Under the pieces are notes generated by a model. That model worked only from the letters and a program-made list of their open reading frames with translations. It made no database searches and had not been told where the DNA came from. Shown piece by piece: positions 22,395 to 33,059 of a stretch of DNA of 64,000 nucleotides; within the stretch, counting starts at the first letter, position 1, and each line of letters starts with the position of its first letter. The DNA comes from Euglena gracilis. Taxonomy: Eukaryota; Euglenida; Euglenophyceae; Euglenales. Location of the stretch: positions 12,032,960-12,096,959 of the forward strand of contig CP154955.1 in assembly GCA_039621445.1 (NCBI GenBank), read 5' to 3'. A program made the position numbers and the translations under genes.

Positions 22395-23670
22395 TCATTT
22401 TTGTCCGGACTGTAATGGTTTTGCAATGCACTCAAGCGATCCACACATCAACTGTCCAAGTGAACCATCCTCCCCAATGTGAATCACATGTACGTGCACA
22501 TCATGTGCATTGTTTTTGATAGCCAACAGGAACTGAAGGATGTTTAATGGGGTTCCATTTCCCCCGGATCTCCTTTCCTGTGGAGGTAATGTGAAGTCCA
22601 CAGGAAAGAAGGAGAACCGGAGAAAAAAGGGGGGGTGTCCCCTTTCTGGTTTTGATGATCCAAACCACTCCTCTGGATCCAGCCATGTTCAAATAAAGAT
22701 GGCATTGCCCTTCTTTGGCTGCTTTCCGATAATACCAGTTAACAGCGGAGGGCGTCCAGTGAGCTAGCTCTTTATTGCCACCCAGCACCTCCTGCCAGGC
22801 TGCAAGACCCGCTGTGCCAATAGGGCCACCCGTAACTGGTTGTTTGCTTTGCAAACGGAAACAGAAGTCAAAAGAATAATGAAATTATTGGACATGGTGC
22901 AGGTGTTGGGCCCTGGTTTGTGACATATACAAATGGAAGGATAAAGAGAGCCCTGAAGGTTGCCCTGATTTCATTTGCATTTCAGTTGTTTTTTTTGAGT
23001 CGAAGGTTCCCTCATCACGAAACCTGCACCACGTTTCACATGCATGAAGCTTGCCCAAGGCCCACCAGCTGCTAACGTTCAACCTTGAAGGGCCTGTTTG
23101 AAGAGGGGAAGCACTCGCTGATCCCTCTCCCTATGTGTTCATGCTGGGGGTTTGCGCCGTCACGTAAGTTGTCCAGCATGAGAAGTTAGAAGCCTCCACC
23201 CTTTCCCAGACAGGTCCTTCCAGCCACTGCACATTGCACATTGGGGCGGTGCTGTTGAGTAGGGCTTGCCTGTGTCGAGTGTCGAGGCGGTGCTGTAAGG
23301 GCTGGTCTTTTGTGCCTAATCCCCCCAACGAATCACAAAATGATTGTTGGGCAGCAGAAGAATTGGTTTGGGACAGTCGCTTCGTTTGGTTTGTACCTGC
23401 TCATCAAAACACAACCCGACACCTCCAAAAGTGGCACGCAAGCCTTGTGAGGGTTTGCTTGGGTTGTTTTGGAGTAAGTAATGTTACCACCCTCTCGCAG
23501 AGTTTTCCGAGGCGCAAAAGCTCTTGAAGTGGACTGACACTTCCAGCCAATGGTTGCATTATTTGGACCCTGCTCTGGTTGTGGGGAAAAAAACAGCCTG
23601 TTCGAACCAGGGCTTTTTTAAAAAAAGGTTTGTGAATTGAAGAAGTCAAAAGGTTGCTCTGTTTGCGCAC
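22395..23670 (-). pseudogene. Unrecognised minus-strand protein-like stretches
   Basis: Several adjacent minus-strand open stretches have protein-like composition. One (22854-22501) contains GLAAWQEVLGGNKELAHW and NWYYRKAAKEGQCHLYL; a frame change leads to one with VHVIHIGEDGSLGQLMCG (22601-22395). Upstream pieces lie at 23328-23131 and 23670-23404. They lack the strong G/C-ending codon bias of the plus-strand exons and are broken between frames. They may be a decayed mobile-element protein or poorly bounded exons. I do not recognise the family. Confidence 0.35.
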
Positions 23671-24339
23671 ACTTGCTGTGTGGGGGTTTAACTCCCCCGC
23701 TTATAAACCCCCAGGTTTCACTATCTGGTTTGGTGAGTCAGCGAAGGGGGCCAGTTGGTCAAACCCGATCAACCTGATCCCCAGGAATCGCCAAAACCCT
23801 ATTGGTGCGTGGGGCATCAAACCCTCCCCTTGATCCCCTATTTCTGGTTTCCGGTGCCAATGTTTGATGGGGGGGGGCGACCCCACCAGGCCTTCCTGTG
23901 CAGCCCTGCCAACCCCCCATTTTAACCCAAAAAACCTTTCAAAATACCATTTTTTTTTTGGCAAAGTTTGTCAAAGAATGGCATTTTTGATGGTGGTCAG
24001 CCAATAAAAAACACAAAAAATCAGTTAGCCCCCCCCCCCAATTGTTCCGGCCTTTTCATTTCATTTTCTTCTCTGGCGATGTCTACAGTTTGTCTTTTGG
24101 TTGGCCACCTGAGGATATGCTTTACATTCAGCTGAGTATTACTTCATTGACACGATTGAGCTTTTACTTCTTCCCTCTGAAGGGCTTATTTGGTACAGCT
24201 TTGTAAATGCCTTGACTTTGGGCCCCCTACTGACTACTGTATGGCATTGTGAATGGGGTGCATCCACAGTCTTCTCCCCTTCCAAGTTACGAGCTACTGT
24301 CAAAGGAATACCCTGTCCTGAATAAATGAATGTACAGCA

Positions 24340-24500
24340 TCCCAGTAATACCTTTTGGGATCAGAAACTGCAAATATGCTTCAGAAGAAGACCGTTTTAT
24401 ACAAAACAAAATGCTTAAATGGCAAAATCCACAAATGTCCCTGCACCAAACGGAGGAAAACTGGTGTTTTTTAAACCACCAGTTTTTTGAACACAAGCTG
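24340..24500. repeat. Duplicated segment, copy 1
   Basis: Shares GATCAGAAACTGCAAAT, CCGTTTTAT, AAATGCTT, GGGAAAACTGGT-like sequence, TTTTTTAAAC and ACCA words in the same order with 24845-24985. This is an internal duplication with later indels. Confidence 0.7.
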
Positions 24501-24844
24501 TATTTTATAAAAACATTTGCCCCTGAAAAATTCCCAGCCAGAACTTCGTGCACGCTTTCTTTGGCAGGAAAAAGCGCTTCGCAAAAACTCTTTCAATGTG
24601 CTATTTTCCACGATATTCGGCCTTTGACCTCAAAGTACGGTGTGGAATGAAGAATAGGTGGATTATGGGCACATAACAATCACCAGCCCGGCGATTCATT
24701 CCTCGTGTTGTTCCCCACTCCAGTTCTCCCGCCTGTCTATTGTAACCTCTCGCCCAGCCAAACTTCAAGTCATTCCGCTTTCCCTTCGTCCTAGGCAGCA
24801 GAACATGTTCTGACTACATTTTACGGGGTAATACCTTGGCAAAA

Positions 24845-24985
24845 TAGAATGGGGATCAGAAACTGCAAATGCTTTGTTGCCGTTTTATCCAAGCAATGTG
24901 AAATGCTTGGTTAGTTTGCGTTATGGTGGCTTCCCGGCACCAAAGGGAAAACTGGTGGTTTTTTAAACACCAAGGAACAAGCTAA
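24845..24985. repeat. Duplicated segment, copy 2
   Basis: Partner of the segment at 24340-24500. Confidence 0.7.
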
Positions 24986-25514
24986 CTACGTTGTAACGGC
25001 GGAGGATTGCAGAGATTAGCCGAAAGTGACCAATCCCCCTACAACAGGGGGGGGACAGAAGAAGTACTGACGGAATTGTTTTCAAAAAGTGATTGAAGTT
25101 TGAAAGCCAGCATTCTGTATGTATGGAACCCCCTCACCCCAATTTCCATTTCCACGGTTACTTAAAAAAATTGGGTTTCAATCCACTCAGCCAAAATTTC
25201 CCATCCTCCTTTAGTTGACGGTTGAGCAAACAGACATTTTTTTTTCATTGACTGCAGGTCCAAATTTGAGGCAACCCGATGCAACCCCAAACTTATTTAG
25301 GGGGACAATGAATTTGATAAACAGCATGCATCACAAAAAAAAGTGATTTTCCCCGGGTCTTCCCGCTAGTTTTCTTCCTTGTGACCACCCGCCCCCTCTT
25401 ACACGCCGGACCCTCTCCCTCCGATCGACCCCCATCCCTGGTCTCTGCGGCATTTGTTTAAAAATTGGTTTCCCCGCAATCCCCTCCAAAATTTACCATC
25501 CTTTTCCATCCTCT

Positions 25515-26045
25515 TTAGGTTCGTTCAATTTTTGAGGCAAGTATTTGTGATGGTCTCATGGGGGTTGGCTTATTTTGTTTTTCATTACTGATTGGATTGG
25601 CGCTCCGATGACTTGCAGACGACGCGCCGATGCCCCGGCCCGCCTTATCGTGGAGGACAAAGCGCTGAATAAAACAGCGGGGCCCCTCACCCCGGTTTTT
25701 TCGGGCTAGGGATGTGCCTGCTTGGTCTCGGTGCCATTTGATTTTTATTTCAGACTTCCTGTTTCCTTTTAGAGTCGTTGAAGTTTTTTTGACACGTTGT
25801 AAAATGGTCTCAGTAGTATTTTTAGACTGATATCCCTTCACCTCAACAACTCGATTTTGAAAGTCATCAAACGGCTTGGTGTCCGCAGTATTTAAATAAC
25901 CCCTTGGGATCTGGTTTGTGATCCAAGCAGGCAGCAACACATCAAAGGCATCACCACAGCAACAGCAAACCCGAAATGAGACATGAAATGCTCCAGCAGT
26001 GAACCGCTCACCTCCCAATGCTGAATGGAGAAGCCATGCAAGCAC
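25515..26045 (-). CDS. Hypothetical 176-residue open frame
   Basis: The longest uninterrupted non-repetitive minus-strand frame in this part of the window. It contains a Cys-rich stretch near the N-terminus (VCCCCGDAFDVLLPAW), a mixed central part with DDFQNRVVEVKGYQSKN, and a Lys/Arg-rich C-terminal part with WHRDQAGTSLARKNRGEG. Codon use is ordinary rather than G/C-ending, unlike the confirmed exons. It could be a mobile-element protein fragment, an exon of a differently biased gene, or chance. No family is recognised. Confidence 0.35.
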   Translation of the reverse strand: MLAWLLHSALGGERFTAGAFHVSFRVCCCCGDAFDVLLPAWITNQIPRGYLNTADTKPFDDFQNRVVEVKGYQSKNTTETILQRVKKTSTTLKGNRKSEIKIKWHRDQAGTSLARKNRGEGPRCFIQRFVLHDKAGRGIGASSASHRSANPISNEKQNKPTPMRPSQILASKIERT

Positions 26046-26869
26046 TGAATTGCTAACCCCATCCCCACCAATGAACCTCAGGCTATGTCACACCAAATTG
26101 GGACAATCCAAACCCCAGTTTGTTTTTTATTTTTTTTTTCCGCACAAACTGAATCGATTGAACCGATTATTCCCATAAGGGGGGGTGGGAATTGGGAAAA
26201 TTGCGGGGTGGCGGGAAAAGGGGGAAATTGCGTGGAGATTGGGACGGAAATTTGGTTGGACCTTTGCTAGATGAAGCTCAAGATTTCATTTTTTTAACTA
26301 AAAAAGGTCTTGCCCAGTTTTTTTTTTTTGTAATTTGGATAACTCTTGGGAACATTGACAGCATTTCTGGTTATGGTTTCTGGTCTGAAATGCAGGAACT
26401 TGGAATCTTTCAGGCGAAAAATTTCACCAGATGGGCCCAAAAGCAGACATTTTTTTTTGTAAGTCTGGTTTCCAAACTTGAACCACCGCTCCTGGGTTCC
26501 CTTTTCGTCGAAGGGAAATGCCCCGTTCAGGTTATGCGGAAATTGTGGCAGGCGGGGCTCAAAAGTGTGCGACTTTGCGGAAAATCGCAGAATGTGGGAA
26601 AATGCGAGATATTGGGCGGATTGCGGATCATTGCAGCAAGGAATCGCGGGATAAATCTTCCAATGCGGACTTTCGAATTTTTGAATGGTGAACAGTTTTC
26701 CTTTCATTTTTTTCCCATTTTTTTTTCCATTTTTTGCCATGAGTGTTGATGGGAATGGTGATTTTTTTTTTGTGGGACCCATTTTTTGCAGCAGCTTGAT
26801 CACTTGGGGTTGGGTGAAACTTTGGTGGCGCCTGCACCTGTCCCATCCCCAACAAAAGGATAACTCAGG

Positions 26870-28760
26870 TTGATGACCAAGCCATGAAGGGGATCCTTTT
26901 TTGATTCACAGTTTACGTCTGTTTTATTTGCGGGTTTCCCTTCAATTTCCTCCCCACCATTCTCAGCCTGAATGGTAGCAGTGGGGATTTGCTGGGTGTT
27001 GGAATTTGGGAATGAGTGGAAATTGGGAGGACTTGGATTGAAATGTGAGGGTTTTGCGTTTCATTTTGTGATTTTTGTCATTGCACCTTCAAATAATTTT
27101 TTTCTCATTGGAAAAAGGTTGGCTTCAGTTTGGCTGCAGAATTCAGAAATTTTGCAGTATTTTGTTTTTGGACCGATGCTCCAACTCCCCCAAGGGGGCG
27201 GTAGGGCGCTGAAAGGGGAATTTGGGCCAAAGCCCATTGCTTGACTTGGGAAAAATAACATACTGGGGTAAATAAAAAGTGGGTTCTGTGCAGAAAACTT
27301 TTTTGCTGAATGTCGGTTATCTCATCGCATGTGCTTCCCATTTGGGATTAATGATTCAGGGGGCCAATTGGGAAGGTCTCAACATATGTGTTGCCATCTT
27401 CCCTCCGGGTGCTTTTTTTGACTGTGGAGATGTTCCAACATTTTTTCTCGATGGGGGTGAGTGGTTCCGATATTTTTTGAAGCCGGTGGGGGAAATTGTT
27501 GTTTTTTTTTTTTTCCTCCATTTTTTTTCCACATGGATGGGTTCCCAATGATGGGGTGATTTTTTTTGCGGGTACTATACTCCATTTTTTTGTGAATCAT
27601 GGTTGCCAAAGCCAGCAGCCTTGATTTCACTTTGGCTTCCATGTTTGACTGTCCTTTTGGTGCGCCTGCCACCTCCCGGAGCCATCAAGGAAGCGATACA
27701 TTCTTTGGACTGCTCAGCGCAGTGACACTGACCACACATCCTTTTTTGATTCACAGTTTTACGTCTGTTTGTGACGTTGCTTCTCAGCGCGTGTGTCTTC
27801 CCCCCAACGGCACTAAAAACATCCCATCAGCCTGAAACTCAGGTCTTGCTTGAATCCAAGCCCGAAGAGCAGTCCAGAATGGGGATGGCTTGGGCCATTG
27901 GAATGCTGTGTTGGGGTGTGGATGGACATTCCTCATCATTTGTCGAATCATAATTTCACTTCTCTGGGTTTAAGGACACTATTCTCTCCTTGTGATAAGC
28001 TAATGAATGGTGAAAGCATGTGCATTGTTTTGGTGAAATTCTCATATTTCCCAAAATTATTGTCATTCCATTCAATTATTCTCATCCCCGAAATTCTCAT
28101 CCAACTCATGCTGTCCAGGGAAGTTGGAGGCATTTTCATGCGTTTCATTTTGTGATTTTTTTTAGAAAGTTGCATGCTTCAAATTGGTGCAGACCCGATT
28201 TTTTTTTTTTGCTGGCTGGTGACCCTGGGGGGATGAGGTTGGTGGGTTGGCCCAGCTGGACCCTCCCAGCGGGTATGGTGGTGGGCAACTGTGGAAAAGG
28301 GGTTCACCCCCAGACTACTCAGTGCGAAGTGCTGAGAAGAGTTTTTTTGTTGCTTCACTGCACCCCCCCCCCCCCGGGGGGGGGCGAGAAGCAGTGTCAG
28401 CTAAACTTGAACATGAAGCTGAAAAATAAAAAAATAACTGGGGCTTAAATAAATGAAAAATAGCTGGGGCTTTCCCAACGCAGATGCAGGTTCAGAGGTT
28501 GGGCGTGAGTCAAGGTTACCGATCTCCTCGCAAGATGGGCAGCTCAGTTTACCATTTGGGATTTTTAATGATTCAGGGCGTTCCACAAGACGATGAATCT
28601 TTTTGGAATCGGTCTTCATACACACATATGTGTTGCATCTTCCCACTCAAAACGGGGCTTTTTTCACGGAGCTGGCACCAAAGACTGTAAAGCAACGTTT
28701 TCTAGGTGTCGAGATGGCAAATCTCGATTTAGATGGTTTTTGAAGCCTGTTTCATGGGCA
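26870..28760. repeat. Imperfect internal duplication
   Basis: Matching words recur in order: TTGATTCACAGTTTACGTCTG (26903) versus TTGATTCACAGTTTTACGTC (27748); TTTCATTTTGTGATTTT (27059 and 28143); and TTTGGGATTAATGATTCAGG with ATATGTGTTGCCATCTTCCC (27340-27410) versus GGGATTTTTAATGATTCAGG with ATATGTGTTGCATCTTCCC (28557-28645). Two or more copies of a roughly 1-kb segment have diverged here. Confidence 0.65.
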
Positions 28761-29088
28761 ATCAAACGTACCAAGTTCCAGGGCCAAACTTCCGGAGTTT
28801 ATATCTCTCACCCGGTCCGGAATCCATGTTTTTCAAATTTTTAGCTCGTCGTGTGAGGCACTTTTGAAAGGCCCATAACTCAGGATGGAGGGGGAATCGC
28901 GGAAAATGAGCGGAGACCTGGTTTTTGCCTTTGATTTTGCAGGCTACAACATGGCATATATCCGATGCTTCAACACGGCGCATGGCTGAATTCAACTGAA
29001 AAACTTAAAATTTTTTTTGACAGCACGCAAAAAACCCTGAAACGGTGCCACGCGAAAATCTGTGAAACAGAGTGTATGTATACATGTG

Positions 29089-29118
29089 TATGTCTGTCTG
29101 TCTGTCTGTATGTCTGTA

Positions 29119-29162
<44 letters not shown>
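29089..29162. repeat. (GTCT)n microsatellite
   Basis: About seventeen copies of the tetranucleotide, with GTAT interruptions. Confidence 0.95.
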
Positions 29163-29164
29163 CC

Positions 29165-30110
29165 ACACAAAAGCAAATGCGTTTTTTGGACTCGTAATTC
29201 TACAATGTGCAAATTATGTGAAATAGAATAGTGTTATTGTATTTTAAATCTGCGGGCGAGATTTTTTTTCAATCGTCTCACGTACAAAGTAATACTCAAG
29301 TTATGATTTTATTTTGAATAGATGCATTCTGACAATAATATACACAAGGAATACATTTTGCACTTACAATACAAAAAATATAACAATTACATTGACATTC
29401 CAAGGCTGAGCTTCCCAGTGCACAGTCCACTAAGTTTTCCAATTCGTGACCCAGCTTCAAGATGTTTGCACAACGAGTCACGTCATTTTCTTTGCATTTG
29501 TCTCTGTGCACTTTTTTTTGAAGTTCTCACATTTTTTTGAACCCTGTGATGAATTTTGGTTTCAGCCATTTTGGTTTCACAAGACCCATGAAGGTTTTCT
29601 CAATTTCCAGATTTGTTGAAAAGTGGGTGGTTGGCTTTTCTCTTTTTGCGATACTGTTACAGCTGGAAGACATTTTCCCTCTCATTCACATGTGCCGGTG
29701 CAGTATTCTTTTCTTCCATTGACATTTATGAGTCGGACCCTTCTCCTTTCACTCCGCCTTTGAGGGTTCATTTTGTTTTTCAAGTCGGTTCAATCCAAGG
29801 AGCTGCTTAAATTATGAGGGCTTGCTTGAGTTTGGAGGAGGGTTTGAGTTATTTTGGACGAACTCCCTCTTCCGCTTTGTCAATACCCACGTTTTTTTTT
29901 CGGGGGTTGACAAAAAACGAGGAACCAAACAGGGACCCAAGAAATATGCCTAAACAGGAAGGGCTGCACCTCGGCTGACACTGACACCGCCTTTTCACAG
30001 GGTTGTTGCATCATAACAATGACGGGCCGCTCCTGCTTGACCCATGTTTGAGATCCCAGACTTCCCAAATGGGTTACTTCTATTCACGACGTACATTGGT
30101 ATGTCCTGTT
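29165..30110. other. No gene seen
   Basis: AT-rich sequence without a biased frame or clear repeat. Confidence 0.4.
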
Positions 30111-30179
30111 TGAGTTGTTCAAAGGAGCCTTTTTTGAAGGTGTGACCGACCCAGACATTTTCTTACGTTTGGTGACCCA

Positions 30180-30410
30180 GGCCATGGGTAGGGGGTGGGG
30201 GGTCGCCCCCCCCGCCCCACCCCCATCCTGGTGGGTGGGGGGTGGTCTGCCCCCCCCCCCCCACCAGGCTGTACCGTATTTCTGGAGGCGCCGATTTTTT
30301 GGTCAAAGTTCTCCTTCTGCTGAAGGAATTTTTTCTCACAGGGTGCTGTGGTGGGTGGAGGGGGTCACCCCACCCCCCAACCAGGCTTTCCCGTACAGCC
30401 CTGGGGGGGG
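30180..30410. mobile_element. Family-2 element copies (CAGGCTGTACCG...CCCGTACAGCCCTG)
   Basis: The block GGCGCCGATTTTTTGGTC, then GAAGGAATTTTTTCTCACAGG, GTGCTGTGGTGGGTGG and CAGGCTTTCCCGTACAGCCCTG match the order in the 46072-46321 intron. A left end CAGGCTGTACCG lies at about 30267. It sits upstream of the first visible exon of the glutaredoxin-like gene. Confidence 0.65.
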
Positions 30411-30715
30411 GGTGGGTGAAGGGTCCAGCCTGCCTCCCCCCCAGGGGGGGGGGGTGGGGTCAGGCTCACACCTGGGGGGGTACCCCGCCGGAAAAGTGAT
30501 TTTTCATTTTTGGTGCGAAGTGCTGAATTTTTTGGACCCAAAAGTGGGTTCCCGGAGCCCCCGCTCTCCCCAACCCCAAGGAGGTGGGTGAGTGGATCCG
30601 GCCCCCCGGGTCCTTAATAAAATCTCTGGCCTGGTGCAAACAATTTCTCACCGGGTGGGAACAATCACTTACGTACCGAACACCCAGATTGCTTTTTGTC
30701 GTTCACCCCTGGTTT

Positions 30716-30774
30716 AGAGTTAGGTTTAGGGTGGGTTAGGGTCAGAGTTAGGGTTAGAGTTAGGGTCATGGTTG
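30716..30774. repeat. Interstitial telomere-like GTTAGGG repeats
   Basis: Degenerate tandem copies of GTTAGGG and GTTTAGGG (for example TTAGGGTTAGAGTTAGGGTC). A single copy is also present at 178-192. Confidence 0.75.
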
Positions 30775-30921
30775 GGGGGTTGAAAATTTTTTTCAGAAAG
30801 GGGGACAATGCGGATTTCTGGGAAGGTTGAAACCCCCCAAAGTCAGTGGCTGGAAATTGTGTGTCAACTGGAGAGATTGAACTTTTGCTTATTTTATGAA
30901 CCCCAACCTCTGCTGTTCCAG

Positions 30922-31553
30922 GGGCGATCCGGAAGGAGGCCGACGACTGTCGCCGCCTTCGGCTGCTGTTCGACATCCTGCGGCTGCAGTACGTGGAGGT
31001 GGACGTGACGGAGCTGCAGTTCCTCCGCAAGAAGCTGGCAGAGCTCTCCGGCACCACCGCCCTCCCACAGGTGCCTGAGGCTGTGGTTTTGAACCCTCAT
31101 TTGCCGTTCCCCCTTTCCAATAAACATTTTTGCCTCGTTATTCAAATATTTCTAATGCAAGATGCTTCCGTCATGTAAACCCCCCCCAAAAATAAGACCG
31201 GGGTCCATTTCATGGGTCGGTTGCTGGAGAGCCCGAGGGGGGTTTTATTCATGGGGGGGGGTCCATTTTATGGATTTTTGCTGGAAAAATTTTCGACCCC
31301 CCCAAAATGTCCAAAAAAGCCCCCAAAATACCAATTTTCGAAAAATTTGGCGCTTCGCGCCAGACAAATTGGAGAAAATATGCCGAATTGTGCGAAAACT
31401 GTCCGAAAATGGCAGATTCACCCCCAAAATGTCCCATTTTTCAAAAATCCGGCGCTTCGTGCCGGCAGGGGTCTTATTTATGGGGGGGTCGCTGAGCTCT
31501 TATCCCTTTATGGGTAAGAGCGAAGCTTACCACCGGCGAAACCCCCCCCTCGA

Positions 31554-31584
<31 letters not shown>

Positions 31585-33025
31585 GTCGGGGCCACCTCGG
31601 GAACCGGCGGATTATGGTGATAATCCGCCGGTTCCCGAGGTGGCCATGATCCCGGCCCGGTTCCCGGATTTTTTTTTTTCAGTCGCGAGCGACTGGATTC
31701 CTAGTTTCCGAATCACCCAGAGTTGACCCCCAACTCCCCGCCAGGCCCGAGTTATTCACGCGCGAAGGGGTCCAAACTGGGTAGGATTTACCCGCCCCCC
31801 CTGGATAAGCCCCCCCCCTTTGGACACTGCCATTTCGGCCAAAAAATGTCAATTTTCAAAATATCTCCAAAATGAAGACAAATCAAAGGAAAAGTCCGGA
31901 GACCTAATTTGAAGCCCTTGGAACGCCCCATCTACCAGTATTTTGATTTCCCCGCAACTCCCCGCCCAGCCCGAGATACGGCCGTTTTCGGCCCGGATGG
32001 CCGTTTTGTACACTTTTCCCACTGTTCGACTTAGCCGTTTTCGGGGGGTGGGGGGTCAAAAAAATCAATGCTTTCAAAATTTCTCGAAAATGATGCAAAA
32101 TCAAAGGAAATGTCCAGAGACCTAAATTGAAGCCCTTGGAGCGCTCTATCTACTGGGATTATGGGTTCCCCGCAACTCCCCGCGTAGCCCGAGATACGGG
32201 CGTTTTTCGGCCAATTTAGGCCATTTTAGGCCATTTTGTACACTTTTTCCACTGTTCGACTTAGCCGTTTTCGGCCAAAAAAGTCGAAAAAAATTAAAAA
32301 ATTTTTTGCCCGAAACGATGTTTTTTGGCCTCCCGGACCCGGAAAAACTGTTTTTGAGCCGAAAACGAGCGTTTTTCGACCCGCCAGCGCCCCGTTTTGG
32401 GCCGCCAACCCATTGACTTTGGGCCAAAACCGGGTCAAAAACGTCGAAAAAAATCGAAAAAAATCGAAAAAATCTTTTTTGCCCGAAACGATGCTTTTTG
32501 GCCGCCCGGACCCGGAAAAACTGGTTTTGAGCTGAAAACGAGCGTTTTTCGACCCGCCAGCGCCCCGTTTTGGGCCGCCAACCCATTCACTTTGGGCCAA
32601 AACCGGGTCAAAAACGTCGAAAAAAATCGAAAAAAATCGAAAAAATCTTTTTTGCCCGAAACGATGCTTTTTGGCCGCCCGGACCCGGAAAAACTGTTTT
32701 TGAGCTGAAAACGAGCGTTTTTCGACCCGCCAGCGCCCCGTTTTGGGCCGCCAACCCATTGACTTTGGGTCAAAACCGGGTCAAAAACGTCGAAAAAAAT
32801 CGAAAATTTTTTTTTTGCCCGAAACGATGCTTTTTGGCCTCCCGGACCCGGAAAAACTGTTTTTGAGCTGAAAACGAGTGTTTTTCGACCCGCCAGCGCC
32901 CCGTTTTGGGCCGCCAACCCATTCACTTTGGGCCAAAACCGGGTCAAAAACGTCGAAAAAAATCGAAAAAATCTTTTTTGCCCGAAACGATGCTTTTTGG
33001 CCGCCCGGAAAGGAAGAAAAAAAAG

Positions 33026-33059
<34 letters not shown>

